Below are positions 33,597 through 41,431 of a stretch of 64,000 nucleotides of DNA, in pieces. The notes beneath the pieces were generated by a model. It was not told the DNA's origin. It worked only from the letters and a program-made list of their open reading frames with translations, and did no database searches. Every line of letters starts with the position of its first letter. Positions within the stretch are counted from its first letter, which is position 1. Made by a program: the position numbers and the translations under genes. The DNA is taken from assembly GCA_016191225.1 (NCBI GenBank), contig JACPPC010000023.1, positions 1 through 64,000 of the forward strand. The letters are read 5' to 3'. Source of the stretch: Gemmatimonadota bacterium (GTDB taxonomy: Bacteria > Gemmatimonadota > Gemmatimonadetes > Gemmatimonadales > Gemmatimonadaceae).

Positions 33597-34481
33597 TCAG
33601 CCCGCAACGTGCGCCCCGGCCGGCCGCAGCCCCAGCACGTGGCAGATCGCGTAGGTCAGGTCGGCGCGATTGAGCGTGTAGAAGTGGAAGTCGCTCACCC
33701 CCTCCGCCGCCAGCCCCTGCACCTGCTCCGTCGCCACCGCCGCCGCGACCAGCTTGCGCGTCTCCGGGTCGGCGTCGAGCCCCTCGAACTTCCAGCCGAG
33801 GTCCACCGGCACGCTCGCCCCGATCGCCTTCGCGAACTTCACCATCTGCCCGAAGTTCGACACCGGCATGATCCCCGGCACGATCGGCACCGTGATCCCG
33901 GCCCGTGCCGCCCGGTCGCGGAACCGCAGGTAGATCGCGTTGTCGAAGAAGAACTGCGTCATCGCCCGTGTCGCCCCGGCGTCCACCTTGTTCTTCAGCG
34001 CGTCGAGGTCGGCCGTCATGCTCGCCGCCTGCGGGTGTCCCTCGGCGTAGCACGCCACGCTCACTTCGAACGGGTGCCGCGACCGGAGCCCCGCCACCAG
34101 CTCCGAGGCGTACCGGTACCCGTCCGGGTGCGGCGTGAACGCCGCCTCCCCCGCCGGCGGGTCGCCGCGCAGCGCCACCACGTGCCGCACCCCCGCCGCC
34201 CAGTACCCGTCCGCCACCTCCAGCACTTCCTCCCGGCTCGCGCCCACGCACGTCAGGTGCGCCGCCGGCACCAGCGACGTCTCCTCGAGCACGCGGCGCA
34301 CGGTGCGGTGCGTGCGCTCGCGCGTCGTCCCGCCGGCCCCGTACGTCACCGACACGAACGACGGCGACAGCGGCTCCAGCCGCTTCACGGCGCGCCACAG
34401 GTTCTCCTCCATCTCCGCCGTCTTCGGCGGGAAGAATTCGAACGAGACCTTGAACGGGCTGGGCGGCTGCGAGCGGGTCAT
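33597..34481 (-). CDS. metF: 5,10-methylenetetrahydrofolate reductase
   Basis: The protein has 294 residues, as usual for MetF. It begins with the conserved KVSFEFFPPKT. The FAD-barrel motifs VSVTYGAGGTTRERT, ALRGDPP, TRAMTQFFFDN and VPIVPGIMPVSNFGQ all match. It reduces methylene-THF to methyl-THF, the substrate of the downstream MetH. The ATG at 34481 sits just before the conserved N-terminus. An in-frame extension runs into the leader, but it would encode the riboswitch and is rejected. The start lacks a convincing Shine-Dalgarno. Control is expected through the SAM-II aptamer and hairpins in the leader. Confidence 0.96.
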   Translation of the reverse strand: MTRSQPPSPFKVSFEFFPPKTAEMEENLWRAVKRLEPLSPSFVSVTYGAGGTTRERTHRTVRRVLEETSLVPAAHLTCVGASREEVLEVADGYWAAGVRHVVALRGDPPAGEAAFTPHPDGYRYASELVAGLRSRHPFEVSVACYAEGHPQAASMTADLDALKNKVDAGATRAMTQFFFDNAIYLRFRDRAARAGITVPIVPGIMPVSNFGQMVKFAKAIGASVPVDLGWKFEGLDADPETRKLVAAAVATEQVQGLAAEGVSDFHFYTLNRADLTYAICHVLGLRPAGAHVAG

Positions 34482-34498
34482 CGGGCGCTGGAGGGTGG

Positions 34499-34540
34499 AA
34501 AACACGAAAGCCCGGCACACGAAGCGCCGGGCCGGCGCTT
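34499..34540 (-). terminator. mutually exclusive hairpins A and B after the SAM-II aptamer (attenuator)
   Basis: Read on the minus strand, hairpin A is AAGCGCC-GGCCC-GGCGCTT (34540-34522). Hairpin B is GCCCGGC-GCTTCGTGT-GCCGGGC (34532-34510), followed directly by TTTCGTGTTTT (34509-34499). The 5' arm of B is made of the loop and 3' arm of A, so only one can form. The 5' arm of A shares AAG with the conserved 3' end of the aptamer (GCTAAAG). B looks like a terminator and A like an antiterminator. The U tract is interrupted, as is common at high GC. Confidence 0.6.
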
Positions 34541-34588
34541 TAGCGTTTTGTTTAGCGTGGCCGCAAGTTGCCGATAAATCGCCACGTG
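34538..34588 (-). promoter_or_regulatory. SAM-II (SAM-alpha) riboswitch aptamer
   Basis: On the minus strand, stem P1 is CGTGGC (34586-34581) paired with GCCACG (34561-34556). Loop 1 starts GATTTATCGG and ends CTTGC, and the 3' part has CTAAACAAAACGCTAAAG. These are the conserved features of SAM-II RNAs in alpha-proteobacterial met genes (GTGG, YGATTT, CTTGC, GCCACG, YTAAACAA, CGCTAAAG in that order). The position in the leader of metF-metH fits SAM feedback control. The pseudoknot pairing was checked only in part (UUG with CAA). Confidence 0.85.
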
Positions 34589-34621
34589 GAACGGTTGTGT
34601 GGTGCGATGCTGCTCGTCTCG

Positions 34622-34651
34622 AACCTAACGCGCGGCGGCTCCCGGATTCAA
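34622..34651 (-). promoter_or_regulatory. candidate promoter of the metF-metH operon
   Basis: TTGAAT (34651-34646) and TAGGTT (34627-34622) are 18 nt apart on the minus strand and would start transcription near 34615, about 25 nt before the aptamer. The -35 overlaps the stop codon of the DUF167 gene. Each box matches its sigma-70 consensus at only 3-4 of 6 positions. Confidence 0.35.
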
Positions 34652-34956
34652 CCCCCGCCGGCGGTGATCTGTGACACACAGGCGCTCAAGTCGGCGGCCG
34701 TCACGCCCGATACTTCGACGATTTTCCGCCGCCCGGTGTCACCGCGCACGATCGACACCGCGCGCCGGCCGACCCCGAGCCACCCCGCGATCGCCTCCAC
34801 CAGCGCCGCGTTCGCCGCCCCCTCCACCGGCGGCGCCGTCAGCCGCACCGCCAGCGCGCCGTCGTGCACCCCTTCCACCGCCGTGCGCGAGGCCCGCGGC
34901 CGCACCCGCACCGCGAACCGCACCCCGCCCGGCACGTCGCGGCAGTCGAGCGCCAC
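34648..34956 (-). CDS. DUF167 / YggU family protein
   Basis: The protein has 102 residues, starting with GTG at 34956. The family core RVRPRASRTAVEGVHDGALAV...LTAPPVEGAANAALVE and VRGDTGRRKIVEV is intact. These small soluble proteins are widespread but of unknown biochemical role. It lies 20 nt downstream of yggT; the yggT-yggU pairing is a conserved arrangement in many bacteria. The stop codon is immediately upstream of the metF leader, so the riboswitch may also receive read-through transcripts. Confidence 0.9.
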   Translation of the reverse strand: MALDCRDVPGGVRFAVRVRPRASRTAVEGVHDGALAVRLTAPPVEGAANAALVEAIAGWLGVGRRAVSIVRGDTGRRKIVEVSGVTAADLSACVSQITAGGG

Positions 34957-34976
34957 CGGGCCCCGAGCGCCGGCGG

Positions 34977-35561
34977 CTATCGCAGCACCACCTGCTCCGC
35001 GATCGCCAGCAGGAAGTACGCCGCGATCGGCGTCACGTCGAACGGGCCCATCGCCGGGATCACCGCCCGCAGCGGCCGCAGCATCCACTCCGTGAGCAGG
35101 TACGACCACCGGATCCACGGCGAGTACGGCGACACGTTGATCCAGCTCGAGATCACCCGCACCAGGATCGCCAGCTTCAGCAGCCCGAAGCCCCACATCA
35201 GCCCCAGCCGGAACAGCGAGCCCGCCCCCCCGGCGCTCGCCAGCGCCAGGTACCGCAGCTGGTCCTGCACGAACTGCAGCACACTGATCAGCACGATCCC
35301 GCCCACCACGATCCCCGCCAGCGTCCACCACGGCGCCTGCGTCGGCAGCCCCCCCGACCGCACGATCCGCCGCTCGATCGGCAGCATCAGCGGCTCCACC
35401 GTCGACCGGAAGAAGCGCGCCACCGGCGTGAACGCGCCGATCCGCCGGGTGCGCACCAGCCAGTCCACCACGCAGATCGCCGCCGCCAGCGCCGCCGCCC
35501 CGAGCAGCGCCGGCCGCAGCGCCGCCAGCACCACGTCCATCACCCCGAGGACGAGCCGCAT
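34977..35561 (-). CDS. YggT family membrane protein
   Basis: The protein has 194 residues, about the length of two-module YggT proteins. Hydrophobic spans lie near residues 15-35, 80-102, 118-140 and 170-190. The second module has the family motif SSWINVSPYSPWIRWSYLLTEW followed by PLRAVIPAMG. The function is not settled; the family is linked to osmotic tolerance and to division-site genes. It lies between the aldehyde dehydrogenase (18-nt gap) and the DUF167 gene. Confidence 0.9.
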   Translation of the reverse strand: MRLVLGVMDVVLAALRPALLGAAALAAAICVVDWLVRTRRIGAFTPVARFFRSTVEPLMLPIERRIVRSGGLPTQAPWWTLAGIVVGGIVLISVLQFVQDQLRYLALASAGGAGSLFRLGLMWGFGLLKLAILVRVISSWINVSPYSPWIRWSYLLTEWMLRPLRAVIPAMGPFDVTPIAAYFLLAIAEQVVLR

Positions 35562-35579
35562 CCGCCCCGTTCCCCGGCG

Positions 35580-37181
35580 CTACGCGCCGCGGCGCATCAG
35601 GCCGAGCAGCCGCAGCGTTGCCCGCAGCCGCGTGCCGATCGACGCGCCGTGCATCGCCAGGATCACCGACTCGGCGTCGGCCACGTGCGTGCGGCCGTAG
35701 CGGAACCACCAGAGCTGCCGCGACGCCGCCCAGCGGTCGGTCACCACCGTGCGCGGCGCCACGCACTCCATGAGCCCCTGCTCCCCGTGGCTGCGGCCCA
35801 TCCCGCTCGCCTTCACGCCGCCGTGCGGGACGTTCGACAGGCCGGCCACGATCGTCACGTCGTTCACCGCCACCGTCCCCGCCTCGAGGCGCGCCGCCAC
35901 CCGCCGCCCCCGCGCGGCGTTTCCGCTCCACACGCTCGCCGACAGCCCGAAGTCGGACGCGTTCGCCAGCCGGATCGCCTCGTCCTCGTCGGCCACCCGC
36001 ACCACCGGCAGCAGCGGGCCGAAGGTCTCCTCGTGCAGCACCCGCATCTCCGGCGTCACGTTCGTCAGCACCGTCGGCGGGAAGTACGACCGCTCGCTCA
36101 GCCCGTCGGCCGGTGCGCGCGCCACGATCGTCGCCCCGCGCTGCACCGCGTCGTCGAACTGCGCCCGCAGCGCCGTCACCTGCGACGCGCGGATCATCGG
36201 CCCGACCTCGGTCCCCTCCACCGATCCCGGCCCCACCGTGAGCCGGCCGACCTCGCGCGCGAGCGCCGCCGTAAAGCGGTCGAACACGCCCGCCTCCACG
36301 TACACCCGCTTGGGCGCCACGCACGTCTGGCCCGCGTTGCTGAACCGCCCCCACGACAGCCCCCGTGCCGCCCGCTCCAGGTCGGCATCGTCGAGCACGA
36401 TCGCCGGGTCGCTCCCCCCGAGTTCCAGCGAGCAGGGGATCAGCAGGGCCGCGCACGCCGCCGCCACCCGGCGCCCCGTCCCCACGCTCCCCGTGAACGA
36501 CACCCGGTTCACCCCCGCCCCCACCAGCGCCGCCCCCGCCGCGCCGTCGCCTGGCACCACCTGCAGCACCCCATCCGGGAGTCCCGCCTGCGCCAGCAGC
36601 TCGGCCAGGATCACTCCGCTCGTGGGGGTGAACTCCGACGGCTTGAGCACCACCGCGTTGCCGGCGACCAGCGCCGGGAGCACCGCCCCGGCCGCGAGCT
36701 GGAACGGGTAGTTCCAGGGCGAGATCACCCCCGCCACGCCGTGCGGGTGATACTCGATCTGCACCTTCTTGAGCAGCGTCGACATCGTCAGCGACGGCGC
36801 CACCTGCGGCGCAAGGCGCCGCGGCGCGAGCCTGGCGTAGTACTGGGCGAAGTCGAGCGCCACCAGCACCTCGGTCGCCAGCGCCTCGCCCACCGGCTTG
36901 CCGTTCTCGCGGCTCACGATCGTCGCCACCTCGAGGCGGCGCTCCACGAGCACCCGGCCGAACCGCTCCAGCACGCGCGCCCGTTCGCCCACCGGCGTCG
37001 CCGCCCACCCCCGCTGCGCCTCGCGGGCCGCTTCCACGGCGCGCACCACGTCCAGCGTGCTCGGCGCGGGGTACCGGCGCCAGGTCTCGCCCGTGGCGGG
37101 ATCGCGCGACTCCACCTCGCGCGCGGGGACGCCGGTCGGTGGAGCCGGCGATGGGTCGGCCAGCAGCATGGGAGTGCTCAT
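35580..37181 (-). CDS. NAD(P)-dependent aldehyde dehydrogenase (succinate-semialdehyde type)
   Basis: The protein has 533 residues. Signatures: ISPWNYPF, the cofactor-loop FTGSVGTGR, the general base in LELGGSDPAIVL, the catalytic Cys at about residue 287 in NAGQTCVAPKRVYV, and HEETFGPLLPV. The last ~50 residues (RQLWWFRYGRTHV...) extend beyond the usual C-terminus. The substrate cannot be fixed; several features resemble broad-range aliphatic/succinate-semialdehyde enzymes. The ATG at 37181 lies 7 nt after a TATCTT element, suggesting a very short or absent leader. It is first gene of a run with yggT and DUF167. Confidence 0.93.
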   Translation of the reverse strand: MSTPMLLADPSPAPPTGVPAREVESRDPATGETWRRYPAPSTLDVVRAVEAAREAQRGWAATPVGERARVLERFGRVLVERRLEVATIVSRENGKPVGEALATEVLVALDFAQYYARLAPRRLAPQVAPSLTMSTLLKKVQIEYHPHGVAGVISPWNYPFQLAAGAVLPALVAGNAVVLKPSEFTPTSGVILAELLAQAGLPDGVLQVVPGDGAAGAALVGAGVNRVSFTGSVGTGRRVAAACAALLIPCSLELGGSDPAIVLDDADLERAARGLSWGRFSNAGQTCVAPKRVYVEAGVFDRFTAALAREVGRLTVGPGSVEGTEVGPMIRASQVTALRAQFDDAVQRGATIVARAPADGLSERSYFPPTVLTNVTPEMRVLHEETFGPLLPVVRVADEDEAIRLANASDFGLSASVWSGNAARGRRVAARLEAGTVAVNDVTIVAGLSNVPHGGVKASGMGRSHGEQGLMECVAPRTVVTDRWAASRQLWWFRYGRTHVADAESVILAMHGASIGTRLRATLRLLGLMRRGA

Positions 37182-37188
37182 GTCCCGG

Positions 37189-37194
37189 AAGATA
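37189..37194 (-). promoter_or_regulatory. TATCTT -10-like hexamer, possible leaderless start
   Basis: On the minus strand TATCTT is followed by CCGGGAC and then the ATG of the aldehyde dehydrogenase at 37181. Transcription starting 6-8 nt after the -10 would begin at or next to the start codon. Confidence 0.4.
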
Positions 37195-37314
37195 CGCCCC
37201 TCTGGCCCGCGGCGTTCCGGGCACCGACATTTCCCGCGGCGGCCGGCGCCCCGGCGCCGGCCGCCGCGGGAGCCTCGCCGGTCCCGCCGCCCGCGGGCCC
37301 ACGAGGTACACGCC

Positions 37315-38613
37315 ATGACGTCACGCCGCTCCTTCGTCACCAGCCTCTCGCGCGCCGCCCTCGCCGTGCCCGCGCTCCCCATGATGCGTGCCGACGCCTT
37401 CGCGCGGCTGCGCGAGGCCGACTCCGGCGCCCGCGCCCGCCCCGCCGCCGCCCTCGCCGACGACGAGGCCTACTGGTCGACCATCCAGGCCGCCTTCGAC
37501 GTCGACCGGGCCCGCACCAACCTCAACAACGGCGGCTGCAGCCCGGCCCCCACGCACGTGCTCGACGCGATGATCCGGGACCTGCGCTTCTCGAACGACA
37601 TTCCCGTGATCGACATGTGGCAGACTCTCGAGCCCCGCCTCGAGTTCGTGCGCCGCGACCTCGCCGCCGACTTCGGCTGCGACCCGGAGGAGATGGCGAT
37701 CACCCGCAACGCCTCCGAGTCCAACGAGATCATGATCTTCGGGCTCGACCTGAAGAAGGGCGACGAGGTGATCGTCACCAACCAGAACTACGGGCGCATG
37801 CTCACGTCGTGGGACCAGCGCGTGCGCCGCGACGGCATCGTCGTCAGGAGCATCTCGTTCAACGTTCCCTCCACCGACGACCACGTCGTCGAGCGCTTTG
37901 CCGCCGCCATCACCCCCCGCACCCGGGTGATCGAGTTCCCGCACATCACCAACCTCACCGGGCAGATCCTCCCGGTGCGGCGCATCGCCGAGCTCGCCCG
38001 CCCCCGGGGGATCCAGGTCCTCGTCGACGGCGCCCACGCCTACGCCCACTTCCCCTTCACCCGCGACCAGCTCGGCGTCGACTACTACGGCACCAGCCTC
38101 CACAAGTGGCTCGCCGCGCCGATCGGCACCGGGTTCCTCTACGTGCGGCGCGAGAAAGTCCCCTCCCTCTGGCCCCTCATGGCCGCCGCGAAGGAGCAGG
38201 ACGCCAACATCCGGAAGTACGAGGAGATCGGCACCCATCCCGCCGGCAACCACAACGCGATCGCCGTCGCCCTCGCCTTCCACCGCGGCATCGGCGCCGA
38301 GCGCAAGGCCGCCCGGCTCAGGTGGCTGCGCGACCGGTGGGCCGTGCGCCTCACCCGCGAGAACCCCCGCATCCGCGTCCTCACCCCGCTCGTCGGCGAC
38401 CGCGCCGGGGCGATCGCCCTCGTCAATGTCGAGGGGATCGAGACCCCCAGGCTGCAGCAGTGGTTGTGGGGCAGGCACGGCATCGTCACCGTGGCCATCA
38501 TGCACCCCGAGTTCGACGGCCTTCGCGTGACGCCCAATGTCTACACGACGCCCGACGAGATCGACCGGTTCGCCGAGAAGATGCTGCAGGCCGCCAGCCG
38601 GGGCATCGCCTGA
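37315..38613 (+). CDS. Tat-exported class-V aminotransferase-fold PLP enzyme
   Basis: The protein has 432 residues. The N-terminus MTSRRSFVTSLSRAALAVPA is a twin-arginine signal (SRRSF). The mature part is a fold-type I, class V PLP enzyme related to isopenicillin-N epimerase, selenocysteine lyase and EgtE-like proteins. The PLP Asp-x-Ala-His is in VDGAHAYAHFPF and the Schiff-base Lys in GTSLHKWLAAPIGTG. Folding with cofactor in the cytoplasm followed by Tat export is consistent. The reaction is unknown; racemisation or lyase activity on an amino acid are options. The gene is divergent from the aldehyde dehydrogenase. Confidence 0.88.
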   Translation: MTSRRSFVTSLSRAALAVPALPMMRADAFARLREADSGARARPAAALADDEAYWSTIQAAFDVDRARTNLNNGGCSPAPTHVLDAMIRDLRFSNDIPVIDMWQTLEPRLEFVRRDLAADFGCDPEEMAITRNASESNEIMIFGLDLKKGDEVIVTNQNYGRMLTSWDQRVRRDGIVVRSISFNVPSTDDHVVERFAAAITPRTRVIEFPHITNLTGQILPVRRIAELARPRGIQVLVDGAHAYAHFPFTRDQLGVDYYGTSLHKWLAAPIGTGFLYVRREKVPSLWPLMAAAKEQDANIRKYEEIGTHPAGNHNAIAVALAFHRGIGAERKAARLRWLRDRWAVRLTRENPRIRVLTPLVGDRAGAIALVNVEGIETPRLQQWLWGRHGIVTVAIMHPEFDGLRVTPNVYTTPDEIDRFAEKMLQAASRGIA

Positions 38614-38744
38614 CCGCCCGTTTGCGGCGCAGGTCACATATCGGAAGGCGAAGCCCCGGCTGAGGATGCACCGGTGCCGGAACCCGGGGCGGTGGCCCGT
38701 GTCTGATCCCGGCCTCGTGCTGGAACGGCGCCTCGCTCGTCCAT

Positions 38745-38750
38745 AACTTG
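38745..38750 (+). promoter_or_regulatory. TAACTT -10-like hexamer of the three-gene envelope operon
   Basis: TAACTT lies 25 nt before the GTG at 38776 and matches the recurrent TA-N-CTT motif. The surrounding 38614-38775 holds nothing else recognisable. Confidence 0.35.
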
Positions 38751-38775
38751 CGGCCTCGGTCCTGCACAGGTTGCG

Positions 38776-39897
38776 GTGACGGCCGCCGATACCGACTCCT
38801 TGAGCCCCTTCCCCCCGCACTTGCGATCCCTTTCGTCCGCGCTCCGGCGCGGCCTCCCCGCGGTCCGGTTCCTGGTCACCGCCGTGCTGGTCATCGGCGG
38901 ATGCAAGAAGGACAGCCCCGTCGACCCGTTCCTACCGGACGGCGACCGGCTCGTGTTCGTGACCGAGCCGAGCACCACGGTCGCCGGCGTCTCGATCTTC
39001 CCGTCCGTACGCGTCGCGATCGTCGACACCGGCGGCAATGTCGTGGCGCGCAACAACGTCGACATCCAGCTCTACCTCGACTCCACCGACCCGCGCGACA
39101 CCCTGCTCGGGACGACGAACGTTCCCACCATCGCCGGCGTCTCGACCTTCACCAACCTCGGCCTCAGGCGGGCCCCCACGACCTTCCGCCTCACCGCGGT
39201 CGCCCGCGGCCTCACCGGCACCCAATCGACGCCGTTCAACATCAGTGTCGGCCCCGCCGCCAAGCTCGCCTTCACCGTCCAACCCACAAACGTCGTCGCG
39301 GGCGAGATCATGCTCCCCAAGCCGACGGTCGTGATCCAGGATGCGCTGGGGAACTTCGTCTCCAACGACTCCGGGCTGGTGGTGCTGCAGGTGTTCACCG
39401 GGCCATCCGGCACCGTGCCCCGCAACAACGCCGTCACCGCCATCGGCGGCACCGCGGTCTTCGACTCGTTGCGCATCAAGACCGCCTCCACCCTCTACAC
39501 CCTGTCGGCGGTGGGGCCCTCCGGCCGCGGCCTCACCGCGGCGGTGAGCAGCATCTTCAACGTCGTCGCGGGCGCGCCACGCTTCCTCTTCTTCACGGTC
39601 CAGCCGCCGCCGTCCACGATCAAGAACCTGGCCTTCACGCCGCCCATGAAGGTCACGGTCGCGGACAGCATGAACAACCAGGCCCTGACCTTCGCCGGCA
39701 CTGTCAGCCTCGAATGGGACTTCAATCCCGACAGTGCGATCGTGAATGGCACCACGTCCGTCGCCGCCGTCGGTGGCATCGCGACCTTCGGTGGCATCAG
39801 CATCGACCGGCCGTCGACCACGTCGTTCCGGCTGCGCGCCGTCGCCCCCACGGTGCCCGACACCGCGCGCACCAATTTCTTCCAGGTCTTCCCGTGA
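38776..39897 (+). CDS. lipoprotein with three Ig-like (Big-1-type) repeats
   Basis: The protein has 373 residues and starts with GTG. The signal FLVTAVLVIGGC gives a lipobox (Cys about 43), followed by KKD and a Pro-rich spacer. Three repeats of about 105-115 residues begin LVFVTEPSTTVAG, LAFTVQPTNVVAG and FLFFTVQPPPSTI, each continuing with a V-x-I-x-D-x-x-x-N strand. This is the pattern of bacterial Ig-like/invasin-type domains, so it is likely a surface-exposed or periplasmic structural or adhesive protein. The stop overlaps the next ATG (TGATG), so expression is coupled. Confidence 0.82.
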   Translation: MTAADTDSLSPFPPHLRSLSSALRRGLPAVRFLVTAVLVIGGCKKDSPVDPFLPDGDRLVFVTEPSTTVAGVSIFPSVRVAIVDTGGNVVARNNVDIQLYLDSTDPRDTLLGTTNVPTIAGVSTFTNLGLRRAPTTFRLTAVARGLTGTQSTPFNISVGPAAKLAFTVQPTNVVAGEIMLPKPTVVIQDALGNFVSNDSGLVVLQVFTGPSGTVPRNNAVTAIGGTAVFDSLRIKTASTLYTLSAVGPSGRGLTAAVSSIFNVVAGAPRFLFFTVQPPPSTIKNLAFTPPMKVTVADSMNNQALTFAGTVSLEWDFNPDSAIVNGTTSVAAVGGIATFGGISIDRPSTTSFRLRAVAPTVPDTARTNFFQVFP

Positions 39898-41030
39898 TGC
39901 CGCGCGTCCTTCGCCTCGCGGCGCGCGCGCTCGTGACCTTGGCGCTCCTGGCACCGGCGGCGCGCGCGCAGTTCGCCCTCGACGCCGACGTGCGCCGCGC
40001 CATCCAGGGCTACCAGACGGGCCGCTACGACGCCGCCGCGGTCGAGCTCGCCCGGCTCGCGTCCAACCCCTGGGTGACCACGGCCGACCGCGCCGTCGCC
40101 GACCTCTACCGCGGATTCTGCCTCCTTCGTCTGCGCCGCGACTCGGAGGCCAATCGCGCCCTCGAGCGGTCGATCGTCACCGACCCCGCCCTGCGCCCCG
40201 ACCCGGTCACCAACGCCGCCGAGCTGCTCGAGGCCTGGCGGCGCGCCCGCACCCGCGTGCCCCTCCTCCAGTCATTCGAGGTCGCCCCCGCCGAGTTCGT
40301 GCCCGGGCTCGACAGTGCGGCGCGCGTGACCCTCACCTTCGAGGTGCCGCAGGCAGAGCGCCGCTTCAGCGCCCTGATGCGCCTCCTCCTCCTTCGCAGC
40401 GGCACCGCCGACACCGTCGTCGCGTGGCGCGGCGACGAGGGCCAGGCACCGCGCTGGGACGGCAACGTCCGCGGCCAGCCCATCGCCCCGGGCATCTGGG
40501 ACATCATCCTCGAGGCGCGCGCTCCCGGCGCCGAGGTCGTGTCCACGGTCCGCAAGCGGGCCGAGGTGGAGGTGCTCAACGCCAGCGCCCAGCGGCGGCT
40601 GCCGATGCCGTCCGCGCCCCGCCTCCTTCCCGAGACCGTCTCGTTCAACCGCGTCGACGACGCCGCCAAGCGCGCTCGCATCAGGCGCGGCCTCTTGATC
40701 GCCGCCGCCGGCGCCGCCCTCACGGCCTACAGCTTCTCCCAGGCGCAGGGGGCGATCGACGAGACCCCCAAGGGCTCCGGCCAGCGGATGATCGTCGCCG
40801 GCACCTACATCGGCGGCGTCGGCGCCCTCGTCTGGGGCGGCTACACCGCCTTGACGGGGTGGACCCGCTCGTACGAGTCCCCCGTCGCCTTTCCCAGCAC
40901 CGAGAACGTGCGGCGCAACCGCGAGCTTCGCCGCCAGTTCGTCGACGACTCCACCCGCGTCGAGGAACGAAACCGCGCCTTCGCCGTCGGGCGCCTCGTG
41001 CGCCTCCGCTTCCTGGAGGACGTCCGATGA
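39897..41030 (+). CDS. exported TPR / Ig-domain protein with two C-terminal hydrophobic segments
   Basis: The protein has 377 residues. It has a signal peptide (ALLAPAARA). Residues about 30-110 are helical and TPR-like (GYQTGRYDAAAVELARLA, then DLYRGFCLLRL). Residues about 130-225 look like an Ig/beta-sandwich. Two hydrophobic stretches, RGLLIAAAGAALTAYSF and MIVAGTYIGGVGALVWGG, near 265-315 could be membrane spans, with a charged tail after them. No family is named. It is the middle gene of the coupled operon. Its ATG overlaps the upstream stop, and its own stop overlaps the next ATG. Confidence 0.78.
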   Translation: MPRVLRLAARALVTLALLAPAARAQFALDADVRRAIQGYQTGRYDAAAVELARLASNPWVTTADRAVADLYRGFCLLRLRRDSEANRALERSIVTDPALRPDPVTNAAELLEAWRRARTRVPLLQSFEVAPAEFVPGLDSAARVTLTFEVPQAERRFSALMRLLLLRSGTADTVVAWRGDEGQAPRWDGNVRGQPIAPGIWDIILEARAPGAEVVSTVRKRAEVEVLNASAQRRLPMPSAPRLLPETVSFNRVDDAAKRARIRRGLLIAAAGAALTAYSFSQAQGAIDETPKGSGQRMIVAGTYIGGVGALVWGGYTALTGWTRSYESPVAFPSTENVRRNRELRRQFVDDSTRVEERNRAFAVGRLVRLRFLEDVR

Positions 41031-41407
41031 ACGCCGCCCTTCGGCGGCCGCGCCGCCTCGCCCTGCTCGGCGCCGCGGGCGCCGCTGTCCTCGCCGTCGC
41101 CGCCGCCTGCGACCCGACCCTGCCGCTGCAGGCCCTCTCCGAGGACCAGAAGCTGGCCTCGATCGACGCCACCCCCGACAGCACCAACCTTCGCGTCGGC
41201 GACTCGGTCCGGGTGCTCGTCAGGTACATCGGCAAGGGTGGCGGCTCGATCTCGCCGACCGGCACGCCGGTCTTTACCGTGGGCAATCCGCTGGTGGTCT
41301 CCGTGGCGGCCGGCGGCTGGGTCAAGGCCATTCGCCTGGGCCGCTCCGAGGTCCTCGCGACCGTCTCCGGCAAGCGCGACGGGATCGTGGTGCAGGTGGT
41401 GCCGTAG
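41027..41407 (+). CDS. small BIG2-like lipoprotein
   Basis: The protein has 126 residues. The N-terminal signal ends in AAAC (Cys28), a lipobox. The remaining ~95 residues form one BIG2-like Ig domain (SIDATPDSTNLRVGDSVRV, then GWVKAIRLGRSEVLATV). It begins inside the stop codon of the preceding gene (ATGA). It closes the three-gene operon and converges on the histidine kinase gene, 24 nt away. Confidence 0.78.
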   Translation: MNAALRRPRRLALLGAAGAAVLAVAAACDPTLPLQALSEDQKLASIDATPDSTNLRVGDSVRVLVRYIGKGGGSISPTGTPVFTVGNPLVVSVAAGGWVKAIRLGRSEVLATVSGKRDGIVVQVVP

Positions 41408-41431
41408 CGAGGCGCCCGGCGCCCCCCCGTC

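Noticed and set aside
29916-34577. Very long antisense open frames opposite metH/metF (over 1500 codons on the plus strand, and another frame on the minus strand)
   Set aside because: Third-position GC bias removes stops from other frames. Translations are Arg/Gly/His/Pro-rich without domains, and the metH frame is unambiguous.
34482-34679. N-terminal extension of MetF into the leader
   Set aside because: The extension would be encoded by the riboswitch and hairpins. The conserved MetF N-terminus begins right after the ATG at 34481.
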